From Entamoeba histolytica HM-1:IMSS (taxonomy: Eukaryota > Evosea > Mastigamoebida > Endamoebidae): a stretch of 25,673 nt of DNA. Below the pieces are notes generated by a model. That model made no database searches. It was not told where the DNA came from and saw only the letters and a program-made list of their open reading frames with translations. Below, in pieces: positions 1 through 9,581 of the stretch; positions within the stretch are counted from its first letter, which is position 1; every line of letters begins with the position of its first letter. Made by a program: the position numbers and the translations under genes. The stretch lies in contig NW_001915049.1 in assembly GCF_000208925.1 (NCBI RefSeq), forward strand, positions 6,923-32,595. Direction: 5' to 3'.

Positions 1-1
1 A

Positions 2-721
2 GAAATAGAAGAAGAGGAGGTAATGAAAATATTTAAAGAACAAGAAATGAAACAACAAGAAGATGTACAATTTATTAATTATTATTACAATAAGAAGAAA
101 GTACATCAAATAATTAATATTATTAATAAAAATGAAATAATAATCAATACATTAGATGATTATTATCATTATATTAAATCTGTATCTTCCACTATTAACA
201 TCATTAATAAAAATAAACAAGAAAGAAGTGGAAAGAGAAGTATAGAAAGAATATTACAATCAAAAATATGTAGATTAAGAGATTTACTCCATAATAAACA
301 ATATATGAAATTAAAAAGAATATTACATATTAATAAATATGATATATATCATATTAAAGTAAAAACAAATGAACAAATAAACTATTATAAATACCTCAGA
401 AAGATGAAAAGAATAGAAATAGAAGCAAGAAAGAATAATTGGAAAAGAATAAGATTGAATTATAAAATGATGAAATATGGAAAAGTGCAACATCTAAATA
501 AGCCTAAAGAAGATGAATATCCAGATAATATCTCCACTATTAATTTCTGGAAAGGAATCTATGAAACTAACACTAATATAGATTTCCTGAATATTAATTT
601 ATATGAAATATTAATTGAAAATATAATTAATAATAGAATATCAATAATCACTCCCAATGAATTAGATTGTGCTATTAAATTCATTGCTAACTGGAAGGCA
701 CACGGTGTTGATAAAATATAA
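2..721 (+). pseudogene. LINE N-terminal region (partial, left edge)
   Basis: This frame is open from the window edge; the first Met (23) is probably not a true start because codons upstream are also open. It encodes about 240 residues rich in Lys, Asn and Ile. It ends in WKAHGVDKI, which resembles the first RT block of non-LTR elements (N/W-K-x-x-G-x-D-x-I), immediately followed by stops at 719 and 722. There is no recognised domain in the rest. It is most likely the segment before the RT in the same element, not a separate gene. Confidence 0.75.
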
Positions 722-724
722 TGA

Positions 725-1970
725 TTTTTGATTAAATAATTAGAACAACCAATGAAATATTTAATAAAATTATTTAATGAATGGTTAAACAATCCTAATG
801 AAATACATCTTCATTTTATTCAAGGAAGAACAATATTAATATATAAGAAATGAGATAAATTAGACCCACAGAATTACAGACCAATAACGTGCTTAAATTG
901 TCTGTTAAAAGTGTATACATCAATATTAAAGATGAAAATAGAAAATCAATTGATGCTAAATCAAATTGAAAAACAACTTTCATTAAATCAAATTTGATGT
1001 AAGAAATATACATATCGTCAAAAGAAGGATTATTATACAACATTATAATCCAACAATTATTATTAAAGGCTAAATGGAAGTGGGTAGAAACATATTATGA
1101 CGTCTCCAAAGCATATGATAGTATTAACCACCAATGGATTAAACAATGCTTAATATATTTTAATATCCCACTTGTAGTAATTAATAGTATATTATATATA
1201 TTAAATAATACATATCTTAATTTATATTATAATCAAGAAAGTGATAGTATGATTAATGTAGAAAGAGGAATAATACAATGTGATAGTTTATCTCCACTTT
1301 TATTTGTATTATCTATTGACATACTATCTAAACAATTAGATATTCAAATAAACAAATTAAATATTAAAATAAATGGAGAAGAAAAACAAGTCCAGTTAAA
1401 CCACATATTGTATATGGACGATTTAAAGATAATGACTAATAGCCTCGATGAAATGGAAAAAGCACACAAATTAACTAAAGAAATATTTAATGCAATAGGA
1501 TTAAAAATTAATGTAGAAAAGAGTGGGATAATGACTAATATTAATAGTCAAATAAATGGTGAATTAGCTGAACTACCATGAGTAACTAATGATAATCCTT
1601 ATTAATATCTTGGTATTGAAATAGGAGATAAAATAAATATCATTATAAATATTGTACAAGAATATTAAATGATGTATCTTCTATTTTATCATCATTAAAT
1701 ACTATGAAATATAGCAGCCTCATTACAATAAGAAATATTAATAGTGATATAATCTCAAAATTAAGATATGGATTTTGTATTGTACCATGGAAACTATGAG
1801 AATTGGAGAAGATAGATCAACAGATAAGAAAATCATTAATACAACTCCAATTGTACAGCAGAAATATACACAAAAGTAGACTATATGTTAAAATAAATGA
1901 AATGGGATTAGGATTAATGTCAGCAAGAGATGAATGTGCTAAAGAATTATTAAGAATATATTTAAAATAA
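725..1970 (+). pseudogene. Broken reverse transcriptase domain of the LINE
   Basis: Successive frames give RT blocks in the right order. LDPQNYRPITCLN is in the frame at about 857-895. EGLLYN through YDVSKAYDSINHQWI is in the next frame (about 1006-1140). RGIIQCDSLSPLLFVLSID follows, then YMDD at 1411-1422 and the KSGIM block at about 1519-1533. YLGIEIGDKIN comes after a stop at 1603, and after another frame change come IVPWKL and EMGLGLMSA, up to the stop at 1968. The catalytic YMDD and the upstream Asp of the SKAYDS block are both still present, so the loss of function is due to stops and frameshifts, not to loss of the active site. Confidence 0.88.
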
Positions 1971-3037
1971 AAATATCAAACACAGGAATAGGAGAAATGA
2001 TAGAAACAATAAAAGAAAATCCAAATTGAATAATTAAAAGAATGAAGAAAGCATTTGGTAAGAAGATTAATTTTAATGAATTAATGAATATAATAGAATT
2101 AAATAAAAGAAAACATGATGTAAAGAAAGTATTTGAATTTGTAAATAATGAATTAAATGATAGATATTTAAGTGAATGGAAAGAAAAGAAATGTTGTGAA
2201 TATATAAGATGTGCAAATGGCACTTTCAATGATAAGAAATTAACAGTAGCCACATGGAGGTCATTAAATATAAAAAGAAATGCATTCCTCCAAATAGTAA
2301 AAATGCAAGAAGGTGTAACTATGACAGGAAATATTAAATCAAAAATACTCCAAAATGATGATTTAAAATATTGTAAACATTGTCATAACACAATTGCATC
2401 TATTAATCATATATTGTTATGATGTAATGAAAAAGAATCAAATATTAAAACATGATTATGTATGTAAGCAAATATTTAAACACTTATTAATTACACAATT
2501 TACTGAATTTGATGCAATTGACTTTAATAATCCTCCTAAATGTATTAATAATGATAAAATGGTCATAACTTACAATATTGATTTATTTGTTAATGACAAC
2601 TCATTCCATGCTAGAAGACCAGATATATATTATCAAAATATGAAAGAGAAGAAATAATATAATATAGATGTGCTATATGTCAAGATAATAATTTAGAATT
2701 AAATTATATTCATAAAATAAATAAATACAAAGAATTACAAGAGAAAATAAGAAATAATAGAGAAATAATATATGTTGAAATAATACCTGTTATATTATCA
2801 ATAAATTGATTAATTCACAAAGAGTCAGTAAGAAGAATAAAATCCCTGAAATTACAATTAAACTTTTCCAAAATCCTACGAACAATTATTATCAAAAATA
2901 TGAAAGACTTAATGTTTTATACAGGAAATTCTGGCAGCACATTAGAAGAAGAACAATCTAATGAGAGCATGCTAGAAATTAACTCTATTACACCAATAGA
3001 GCATAATGAAGAAAGTGAAATAAACACTTCTCAATAA
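1971..3037 (+). pseudogene. Broken CCHC plus restriction-like endonuclease region of the LINE
   Basis: The CCHC finger is at 2372-2425: Cys, two residues, Cys, eight residues, His, four codons including a TGA, then Cys. A frame change near 2450 leads to ARRPDI (PD at 2619-2624), then an Asp at 2667 exactly 14 codons later, giving the PD-X14-D spacing of this endonuclease family. One of those 14 codons is a TAA (2655). Another frame change gives KINKYKELQEKI and YVEIIPVILS, which match the conserved lysine and the PvV-type strand after the active site. The reading ends at 3037 with a Glu/Ser-rich tail. Confidence 0.82.
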
Positions 3038-3294
3038 TCATAAAATCCAATAATAGATATATCCAATAATTGATATTTTTTTTTATACTTTTCTAATCGA
3101 ATGTTTCTTATTCATTTTGACTCAGAACATATTTACATTAATCAAATAAATAATTCATGCTATGTGTATAAGTTAATGAAATTCATCAATTAGCTATTAA
3201 TACAAGTAGGCTATAAGTTTTAACTTACATTAAGGCAAGAGAAGTTATTAATAAAATAAAACAAACCAAAGTGAAGTAATAAAAAATAACATAA

Positions 3295-4155
3295 TTAGTC
3301 TTGTCTCAAAATAGGGTGTATTTCTCCATAATGCATAGTCTGAATAGGAGTTTTGTTTAATAAAAGAATTGGATCTTCTCTGCCTATCATCAAGTCATCA
3401 ATCATACTCTCAAACGCAAAGTAGTTATTTCCTCTCATAGCAATAAAAATCAACTTAGTCATTTCTCGATCTTTCATCTGAACAGCGTCTTCAAGTGGGA
3501 TATGACCAAATGAGTTACGTTGAGTAGTTCTAATTCCATTGATAAGGAGAACTCGTGCAACATTTAATGAATGATAAGAACAGCAAATATGAAGAGCATT
3601 ATTATTGTTAAAATCAATAGAATTGATATTAATGTTATGCCTGAGAATTTCTTTACAAATAAGAGCCATTCCATAACGGGCACAGTAATGTAACAAACTC
3701 TCTCCATTTAAGTCTGGAGTTGAATAATTAAAATTTTGTAACTTCATAATTTCAAAAGCAATGTCATTAAATCCTAATTGAATTGCAAGCATTAAAATGT
3801 TTTCACCTTTGTGGTTAACATGATTTGGACTTAAACCAAGATCTACTAAGAAAGATATCATACCAATTTGCCTAGCCATAACAGCAATATGAAGTAAGGT
3901 GTTTCCATGTTTATCTTTATTAATTAAGTCATTACCATTGTCTAATAAATCTAATACTAAAGAAGCATTTCCTTCAAATACTGCCCTTCTCATTTTTTCA
4001 TCTTCAGTTTCAAATAATACGTTATATATCTTTTCTGCATATTTTAACCAAGAGTATTTTCCAGGAAGTGTAGTGGTATCAGCAGGTTGATCATCTTTAA
4101 TTATAACAGTTTCTTTTTTTAACATTTGAATAACAATAATATACAAACCATTCAC
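3295..4155 (-). CDS. Ankyrin-repeat protein
   Basis: The 286-residue protein carries about five ankyrin repeats over residues 50-230, seen as HGNTLLHIAV (~83), KGENILMLAI (~117), NGESLLHYCARYG (~150), NNNALHICCSYHS (~185) and FGHIPLEDAV (~220). Each is followed by the usual two-helix pattern and a loop with Asn/Gly. There is no kinase, SOCS, BTB or membrane segment, so it looks like a plain protein-binding scaffold; the partner is unknown. A second Met at codon 11 (4125) is an equally good start because the first ten residues are hydrophobic and outside the repeats. The plus-strand frame opposite at 3899-4090 is a shadow. The next gene upstream, eS17, ends 82 bp away. Confidence 0.85.
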   Translation of the reverse strand: MNGLYIIVIQMLKKETVIIKDDQPADTTTLPGKYSWLKYAEKIYNVLFETEDEKMRRAVFEGNASLVLDLLDNGNDLINKDKHGNTLLHIAVMARQIGMISFLVDLGLSPNHVNHKGENILMLAIQLGFNDIAFEIMKLQNFNYSTPDLNGESLLHYCARYGMALICKEILRHNININSIDFNNNNALHICCSYHSLNVARVLLINGIRTTQRNSFGHIPLEDAVQMKDREMTKLIFIAMRGNNYFAFESMIDDLMIGREDPILLLNKTPIQTMHYGEIHPILRQD

Positions 4156-4237
4156 TATTAAATATAAATTGTCTCTTCATATTAATAAAATTATCTAATC
4201 AAAAAAAAAATCTAAAGAAACACTTCAAAAGGATAAT

Positions 4238-4591
4238 TTAATTCTTCTTGTTAATTGGCATTCCAATTGATTCAAGCATTTTAAGAGTAACTGGATCAGC
4301 AGTAATCTTTTCAATATTAACTTCAGATTTTTCTGGGACATAATTGTCTCTTCTTTCTCTTTCTTCTTCTTGAAGTTTGAAAGAGATTCCTCTAACTGGA
4401 CCCTTTTGAATTCTTCTCATTAAGTGAGTGATAAAACCAGCAATTTTGTTTCTAAGTCTCTTAGTCTCAACAACAGCAACTTCATCAACAACACGTTTGT
4501 TGGTGTGGAAATCGAGAGTTAAGAGTGGGTAATACTTTTCAATGATATTTCTTGCAGCTCTTTTAACTGTTTTGGTTCTGACTCCTCCCAT
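4238..4591 (-). CDS. RPS17: 40S ribosomal protein S17 (eS17)
   Basis: The 117-residue protein begins [20 protein letters not shown] and contains NKRVVDEVA, the [22 protein letters not shown] segment and [12 protein letters not shown]. These are hallmark blocks of eukaryotic/archaeal S17e, a component of the small-subunit beak and mRNA-exit side. Length is a little under that of animal and plant homologues (about 130-135) because the C-terminal tail is short. The start is fixed by the conserved MG-x-VRTK terminus. Two GAAC-type motifs lie just upstream, as expected for a highly expressed Entamoeba gene. Confidence 0.97.
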   Translation of the reverse strand: MGGVRTKTVKRAARNIIEKYYPLLTLDFHTNKRVVDEVAVVETKRLRNKIAGFITHLMRRIQKGPVRGISFKLQEEERERRDNYVPEKSEVNIEKITADPVTLKMLESIGMPINKKN

Positions 4592-4604
4592 GTTTCACTC
4601 ACTT

Positions 4605-4640
4605 ATTCAAGGGTTAGTTCTTTCATTTCTAAGTTCTTTT
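4605..4640 (-). promoter_or_regulatory. Promoter region of eS17 with two GAAC-type elements
   Basis: Read on the minus strand, AAAGAACTTAG (4629-4639) and AAAGAACTAAC (4613-4623) lie 22-48 bp upstream of the ATG. Known Entamoeba core promoters combine TATA, GAAC and Inr elements; GAAC variants are found between TATA and the transcription start. Two copies this close to a ribosomal protein start support a short 5' leader. The assignment rests on motif match and position only. Confidence 0.5.
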
Positions 4641-4852
4641 CCTTTTATTTTGTTATTTAAATAATTTTTTTTACTATTCAGATTAATATTTTATATTTAT
4701 GATGTTCATAACCCCATTTTTAAGATACTATCAATTATAATTCTATTTTAGTTTTTTATTAGTTTATAATAGTAAAAATTACTCAAACACAAAATTTGGA
4801 AAAATTATCTTGACTAAGAGACAATTCAAGTATTTATGAACATAATAATGAA

Positions 4853-7800
4853 TTAATCATCATCACTTGATGCAGAAGACCTACTTTCACTTTTACTAAT
4901 ATCTTCTTTTTTTACATCAGATGATTTTTCAGAAGCAGAAGAACTAGAAGAAGCAGATTCTTTACTGTTACTATTATTTTCATCTAAAGGTTTTGAAATT
5001 TCGTTTTCAACTTCTGGTTTAGGTTCAGTAATTATTTGAGGAGTGTTGAGGTCTTCTTTTTTAGATGATTCTCCAGTAACATAATTAATATCAATATTCC
5101 ATGAAGCTATTTCTTGTAAAATTTCTGTAGCAGTAGGACGTTTATCAGCTTCTTGATCCCAACATTTAGTGATTAAATTCCAATAATTGTCAGGCATCTT
5201 GTCTGGTCTTTCAAGTCTATTGCCTTCAATAACAAATTGAGGGATCATCCATGGTTGATTAAATCTATCATCGTTTTCATAAGCTTGTTTTTCATTAAAA
5301 GTTTCATATAATACCATTCCATATGCATAAATATCTACTGGATATGAATAATTAGAAGTACCTTGAAGTGATTCTGGTGACATATAAGTTGGTGTTCCAA
5401 TACCTGTAGATAATTCTTTATTAGCAAGAGATCTTTCTGAAACATTTCTACAAGTACCAAAATCAGTTAATTTACCACAAACAGATGAATGTGGATTTAA
5501 TGAATAAACTAAAACATTTTCTCCTTTAATATCTCTATGAATAATTTGATTTTGATGAAGGAATTGTAATGCAACTGCAAGATCATCCATAATTTTAATC
5601 TTTAAATCATATGAAACTTCTCTTTTTCCCCACATTTTACTTAATGATCCAAATTCTGCAAATTCTGTCACAATAGCAATTTCTCCTTCTGTATATACTG
5701 CTCCAATTAAACTAACAATTGTTTGATGTCTTAATTGAGATAACATACCAACTTCATGATTAAATTCTTTTGTTTGTTCTTCAGTAAGATTTCTTGCTTT
5801 CATCTTTTTAATAGCAACATCTTGTCCTCTATAAGTTCCTCTAAATACGAGACCAAAAGCACCTTCACCTATTGGTGGCATAACAGGTTTAAGTTCTGTA
5901 TGGTCTAATTTAGTTGATAAATCAGACTCAATAATAATTTTTAATTTTGCTGTTTCTTTATTATTATCATCAACATCCATAGCAATAATACCAATATCTT
6001 CATTTACAATAGCAGTACAAAGCATTTTAATCTTAAATGTAACTTCAATACCAAATCCTGCTTTTAATGTTTGTCTTACTGGATTAACTTCAAGTGAATA
6101 TCTATGAGATGGGTTTGTAAGAATTTCAAAATAATATGATTTGTTTGATGTGTTCATGATTTTTAGTTTTTGTTCATACTCAGTATCAACAATGGCTTTT
6201 GTTGATGGAAGTCCAAAATCAAGTTCCCATCTCTCAGTTTTTAATGGGAAGTTTTCATTATCAGCAGATAATAATGCAAGTTCAACATCTGATGATACTC
6301 TAAATGGTCTAATTTCTGTCTCACGTTGTTTCTCAGCAGCTCTACGTCTTCTCCATAATAAGAAAATAATAATAAGAATAATCACAATCAGAATTAAACA
6401 TGCACCAATACATAATGGAAGAATTAATGCAAGATTAACTTTAGTACATTCAAGTCTATCTCTTGAATATGTATATCCACTTTCACATTCTTCACACCCA
6501 GTTCCTTTACATTTATGACAATGTTTGATATTATCACAACTAAGACAAGTAGCATTATCCTCAGTAGTAAGGTATTGAGTATCATTACATCCAGTACAAA
6601 TTATTCCATCACCAGTAATATCACCTACTTGTTCTTTGCATTCTGTACATCTATCAGGACATTTAAGACAATAACCATCATGTGTATAATACCCTGTATT
6701 ACATATAGAACAACCTGAAGTTGTAATAAGACTAGCACATTGATTAAGGTTGTATTGATTACTCTCTGAAATGTTAACTAAAAAACATTTTCCTTTTGCT
6801 TCATCTGCTGCATCTGTCAATGATTTAGGTCTCCAATACAAAGCATTTGAACTATTATCAGTTGCAGAGTTACATGTTTGACAATAAGTACTGGACGTAC
6901 ATGAACCACATGACACATCACATTTAGTACAAGTGACATCACTTAAAAAATATCCAGAAGCACATTCCACACAATATCCCATTTCAGTTCTAACACATTC
7001 AGGTGGTTTTTCAACACAATTATAAATATTTTGTGTATTTCCAGTTAATTCTTTATAGAGAGAAGTAGCTTCAATACTAATATTAAGTGCATACCCAGCA
7101 TTACAAGCGGAGCACCAAGTTGAATTATATTCACAAATTTTACATTTAACATCACATAACTCACATTCTTTTTTAAATTCCAAAACATTTGTTTTACTAT
7201 TTTTTGTCACAGGAAGAAAATAGCCAAATGTTTGTTGAGAACTTGTATCACTACATTTTAATGGATCAATTAATTTTTTTTCAGAATATTCCTTACAAAG
7301 TTCCAAATTAATTTGGTCATAATAACATTCTAAACATCCATATTGATCAGTAACTTTACAGTTAGAATTTTTTAAAATACACTGACCTTCTTCTCCACTA
7401 AAGTAATAATTAGGACCACATCTAAAACAATAATTTTCATTTAAACAAGAAGAACAATTTTTAGGACAACTAACACATTGAGATCCTTCTGAAAGATAAA
7501 ATCCTTCATTGCATTCTAAACATCCTTGTATTCCATTTGATCTAGCACAATTATCAATAGAAGGTACACATTTTCCTTCAAATAATTTCATTGCAGAATT
7601 ACATTCAACACAATTAGTAGAATTAATACATCTTAGACATTGCTCAGAACAAGGAGAACATCTTCCATTATCAAGATAAAATCCTGTCGTACACAATTCA
7701 CAATGATCTCCAAATATATGACCTGAAACACAGTGTTCAATAGAAGAACATTCAGAAAGTGGATCTGTTGGATCTTTTAATGCAAAACCATTACTACACA

Positions 7801-8305
7801 TAAAACAATTTTGAGCACTAGAACATCTTTGACAATTAGTTTTACAAGGAAGACAATTTAATTTACTTACATCAAAATATTCATTAATACCACATCTTCC
7901 ACAAACTGAATTATTTTCTTCTTTAGAACAGTCAACACAATTTGCTCCATTATTGACAAGAGTATATCCTGCTTCACATTGGAAACATTCTTGAGAATTA
8001 CAATATTTACAATTAGTTGTACATGCCTTACATTCTTGATTTTGAAGATAATACCCAGGTTTACACATAGTACAAAAAAGATTATCCCAAGTATCACAAT
8101 TCGATATATTCTTTCTTTCAGTACATTGATATGAACTATCTAAGTAATAATTATTTTCACAAGTAATACACTTATCTTCAGCAAAACAAGTTTTACAGTG
8201 TTTGCTAGTATTGCAATTTTTACATTCTCCAGAGGTATCAAGATATTGTCCATCAGAACAATCAATAGCATTAGAGTAAAAGAGGATTGTAAATAAAAGA
8301 AACAT
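4853..8305 (-). CDS. Transmembrane receptor kinase with CXXC-rich ectodomain (Entamoeba TMK family)
   Basis: The 1150-residue protein starts with a hydrophobic signal peptide (MFLLFTILFYSNA). Residues ~15-620 are an ectodomain of furin/VSP-like Cys modules with many C-x2-C pairs. A single membrane helix at ~626-651 is followed by a stop-transfer RRRR. Residues ~690-795 look like a beta-sandwich (see findings). The kinase domain spans ~806-1066: GEGAFG, VAIKK, HRDIKGEN (H923, D925), DFG (D948), SPE and DIYAYG. All catalytic residues are present, so it should be active, of the TKL/dual-specificity type. The tail (~1090-1150) is Ser/Glu/Asp-rich. Entamoeba has a large TMK family; CXXC-rich ectodomains occur in one group. 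The ligand is unknown. The Met at 8328 in another frame is a shadow. Confidence 0.95.
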   Translation of the reverse strand: MFLLFTILFYSNAIDCSDGQYLDTSGECKNCNTSKHCKTCFAEDKCITCENNYYLDSSYQCTERKNISNCDTWDNLFCTMCKPGYYLQNQECKACTTNCKYCNSQECFQCEAGYTLVNNGANCVDCSKEENNSVCGRCGINEYFDVSKLNCLPCKTNCQRCSSAQNCFMCSNGFALKDPTDPLSECSSIEHCVSGHIFGDHCELCTTGFYLDNGRCSPCSEQCLRCINSTNCVECNSAMKLFEGKCVPSIDNCARSNGIQGCLECNEGFYLSEGSQCVSCPKNCSSCLNENYCFRCGPNYYFSGEEGQCILKNSNCKVTDQYGCLECYYDQINLELCKEYSEKKLIDPLKCSDTSSQQTFGYFLPVTKNSKTNVLEFKKECELCDVKCKICEYNSTWCSACNAGYALNISIEATSLYKELTGNTQNIYNCVEKPPECVRTEMGYCVECASGYFLSDVTCTKCDVSCGSCTSSTYCQTCNSATDNSSNALYWRPKSLTDAADEAKGKCFLVNISESNQYNLNQCASLITTSGCSICNTGYYTHDGYCLKCPDRCTECKEQVGDITGDGIICTGCNDTQYLTTEDNATCLSCDNIKHCHKCKGTGCEECESGYTYSRDRLECTKVNLALILPLCIGACLILIVIILIIIFLLWRRRRAAEKQRETEIRPFRVSSDVELALLSADNENFPLKTERWELDFGLPSTKAIVDTEYEQKLKIMNTSNKSYYFEILTNPSHRYSLEVNPVRQTLKAGFGIEVTFKIKMLCTAIVNEDIGIIAMDVDDNNKETAKLKIIIESDLSTKLDHTELKPVMPPIGEGAFGLVFRGTYRGQDVAIKKMKARNLTEEQTKEFNHEVGMLSQLRHQTIVSLIGAVYTEGEIAIVTEFAEFGSLSKMWGKREVSYDLKIKIMDDLAVALQFLHQNQIIHRDIKGENVLVYSLNPHSSVCGKLTDFGTCRNVSERSLANKELSTGIGTPTYMSPESLQGTSNYSYPVDIYAYGMVLYETFNEKQAYENDDRFNQPWMIPQFVIEGNRLERPDKMPDNYWNLITKCWDQEADKRPTATEILQEIASWNIDINYVTGESSKKEDLNTPQIITEPKPEVENEISKPLDENNSNSKESASSSSSASEKSSDVKKEDISKSESRSSASSDDD

Positions 8306-8674
8306 GAAGTAAATTTAGATCTTTTCACTTTTTCAGTACTATAAAGGGTTTTTTCTCTTAAGATTGCTAACTTCTTTTCAAGTAGGCACTCATTTCTATC
8401 AGCCTCTATGAGAAATATATTATCATTATAGATTAATTTATTATACTTTATTAATTCTAAAAAATTTGGTTAGAAGAATCTTAAAAATGAGAGAAATTGA
8501 ATATGTTCTAAGTTCTTTATTTTTTGTTTTCCGATTTTGATGTATAACTAACAAAAAAATCATTATTATTCCTAAAATAATGGTTTTTTTAGTTAATAGA
8601 AAAATATAGTAATTTTATAGTATATTCATTAATTAACAAAAAATAAAAAGAATAAAAAAACTTTTTTTAGAAAA
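8306..8674. promoter_or_regulatory. Divergent promoter spacer between the receptor kinase and the plus-strand orphan gene
   Basis: This 369-bp spacer is the only head-to-head arrangement in the window, so it must hold promoters for both genes. On the minus side a TATA-like CTTTATAG sits at 8339-8346, about 35-40 bp from the kinase ATG. A GAAC element, AAAGAACTTAGA, lies at 8507-8518 and is identical over 12 bases to the one upstream of eS17. On the plus side the last 35 bp before the ATG at 8675 are A-rich. No ORF or RNA gene is visible. Confidence 0.45.
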
Positions 8675-9529
8675 ATGAATGGATTAACGAGAGATGAGAT
8701 TGAAGAACGAGCAAAACGAAGTTTTAGTTGTGGAGGAAATACTTTTAATGATATTTATAGTTGCAGAGGAGGATATCATCAATTTAACGAAACTGTTGAT
8801 GAATTAATAAAACATGACTCAACAGAAATTTGTAAATTACATACAACTAAAGAAGTTCTTGTATCATTGATTAAAAATGTGTTATTAAAAACTGAGTTAA
8901 TTGAAGCAGTTGATATTAGTAAAAAAGAAGAAAAAAGTGATGAACAAATAATTTCATTTAAAGAATATAAATTAGTATTTGATGGAAAAGAATGGATTAA
9001 TCAAGGACTTGTTAAATATTGTCAACCTCAAAAATTAATTATTAGAAGAAAAGAAGAAAAAGGATATCAATATTCGTTATTTTATAATCCATCTTTAATT
9101 GAATCTCCACTAAACACTCGATGGAATTGTGAATATAAAATAATTAATGAAACCACTGGATTATCAATGACTATAGGAGGAAATGCCTCTGTTGGAGTTA
9201 TTCAATTTATAGAGAACTTTGGTTATTTTGAAGGGAAAAAAGGAGAAAATAAATACAGAATTGAACCATCTTTTGTTCTTGCTATATTATGTGGTATTGT
9301 ATCAGAACAAACTATTGAAACATATACTGAATATGTTAATATTAAATCGTCATCGTTAAAACAAACAATTTCAACATTATACTCTCGACTCAAATTAACT
9401 CAAGACTTTAGTGAAGCTAATTGGATTAATAAACAAATCACAAAAAGTGAATTATTATTAAAACAAAATGAAGAAAAATGGGATACATGCACAAAACAAT
9501 TAAAAAATTATTTAATTTATGATTATTAA
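8675..9529 (+). CDS. Unrecognised 284-residue protein
   Basis: I do not recognise this protein. The frame is clean from ATG to TAA with host-like codon use, so it is a real gene. It starts MNGLTRDEIEERAKRSFSCGG. The N-terminal quarter has a Cys/Gly patch (FSCGGNTFNDIYSCRGG) that could be a nucleotide- or metal-linked loop but matches no motif I know. The middle (~90-200) alternates beta-like hydrophobic strands with Lys/Glu turns and a Gly-rich TIGGNASVG. The C-terminus (~225-280) is helical and may form a coiled coil (KLTQDFSEANWINKQITKSE). There is no signal peptide or membrane segment. It is the only intact plus-strand gene in the window and shares its promoter spacer with the receptor kinase. 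Confidence 0.8.
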   Translation: MNGLTRDEIEERAKRSFSCGGNTFNDIYSCRGGYHQFNETVDELIKHDSTEICKLHTTKEVLVSLIKNVLLKTELIEAVDISKKEEKSDEQIISFKEYKLVFDGKEWINQGLVKYCQPQKLIIRRKEEKGYQYSLFYNPSLIESPLNTRWNCEYKIINETTGLSMTIGGNASVGVIQFIENFGYFEGKKGENKYRIEPSFVLAILCGIVSEQTIETYTEYVNIKSSSLKQTISTLYSRLKLTQDFSEANWINKQITKSELLLKQNEEKWDTCTKQLKNYLIYDY

Positions 9530-9581
9530 TAAAATTTTATGATATATAAAACAAATCAATTGAATAACAAAATGTGTTAAA

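Larger units (their letters stand above)
1..3037 (+). mobile_element. Degenerate non-LTR retrotransposon (Entamoeba LINE, R4-type with restriction-like endonuclease)
   Basis: Reading the three plus frames in turn gives one continuous retroelement polyprotein: a lysine/asparagine-rich N-terminal part, a reverse transcriptase (blocks DPQNYRPIT, YYDVSKAYDSINH and YMDD), a connecting region (IVPWKL, EMGLGLMSA), then a C-terminal CCHC finger and an RRPDI endonuclease motif. The order RT, then CCHC, then PD-D is that of R2/R4-type LINEs, which include the Entamoeba LINEs. The frame changes near 1000, 1636, 1957, 2450 and 2660 and there are at least ten in-frame stops, so the copy is dead. The element runs off the left edge. 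The last readable frame stops at 3035-3037 and a T-run follows at about 3067. No target-site duplication can be tested. Whether it is a LINE1, 2 or 3 type cannot be decided here. Confidence 0.9.

Noticed and set aside
1939..2253. Minus-strand Phe/Leu-rich open frame across the retroelement
   Set aside because: Antisense of the LINE connecting region; the plus frame carries the conserved LINE sequence.
1..3037. TGA might be read as an amino acid, given many in-frame TGAs in the retroelement
   Set aside because: Snu114 ends at a TGA (22743-22745) just where its family ends, no intact gene here has an internal TGA, and the element also has TAA stops and frameshifts.
3899..4090. Plus-strand open frame opposite the ankyrin gene
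   Set aside because: It is a mirror of the real gene with no domain; the same holds for the plus-strand frames at 6141-6718, 10999-11208, 16599-16781, 18867-19061, 23345-23539 and 24551-25053.
4853..8305. Bacterial or viral origin of the Cys-rich receptor kinase
   Set aside because: Eukaryotic signal peptide, single membrane helix, cytosolic kinase and host-like codon use all point to a native gene family.
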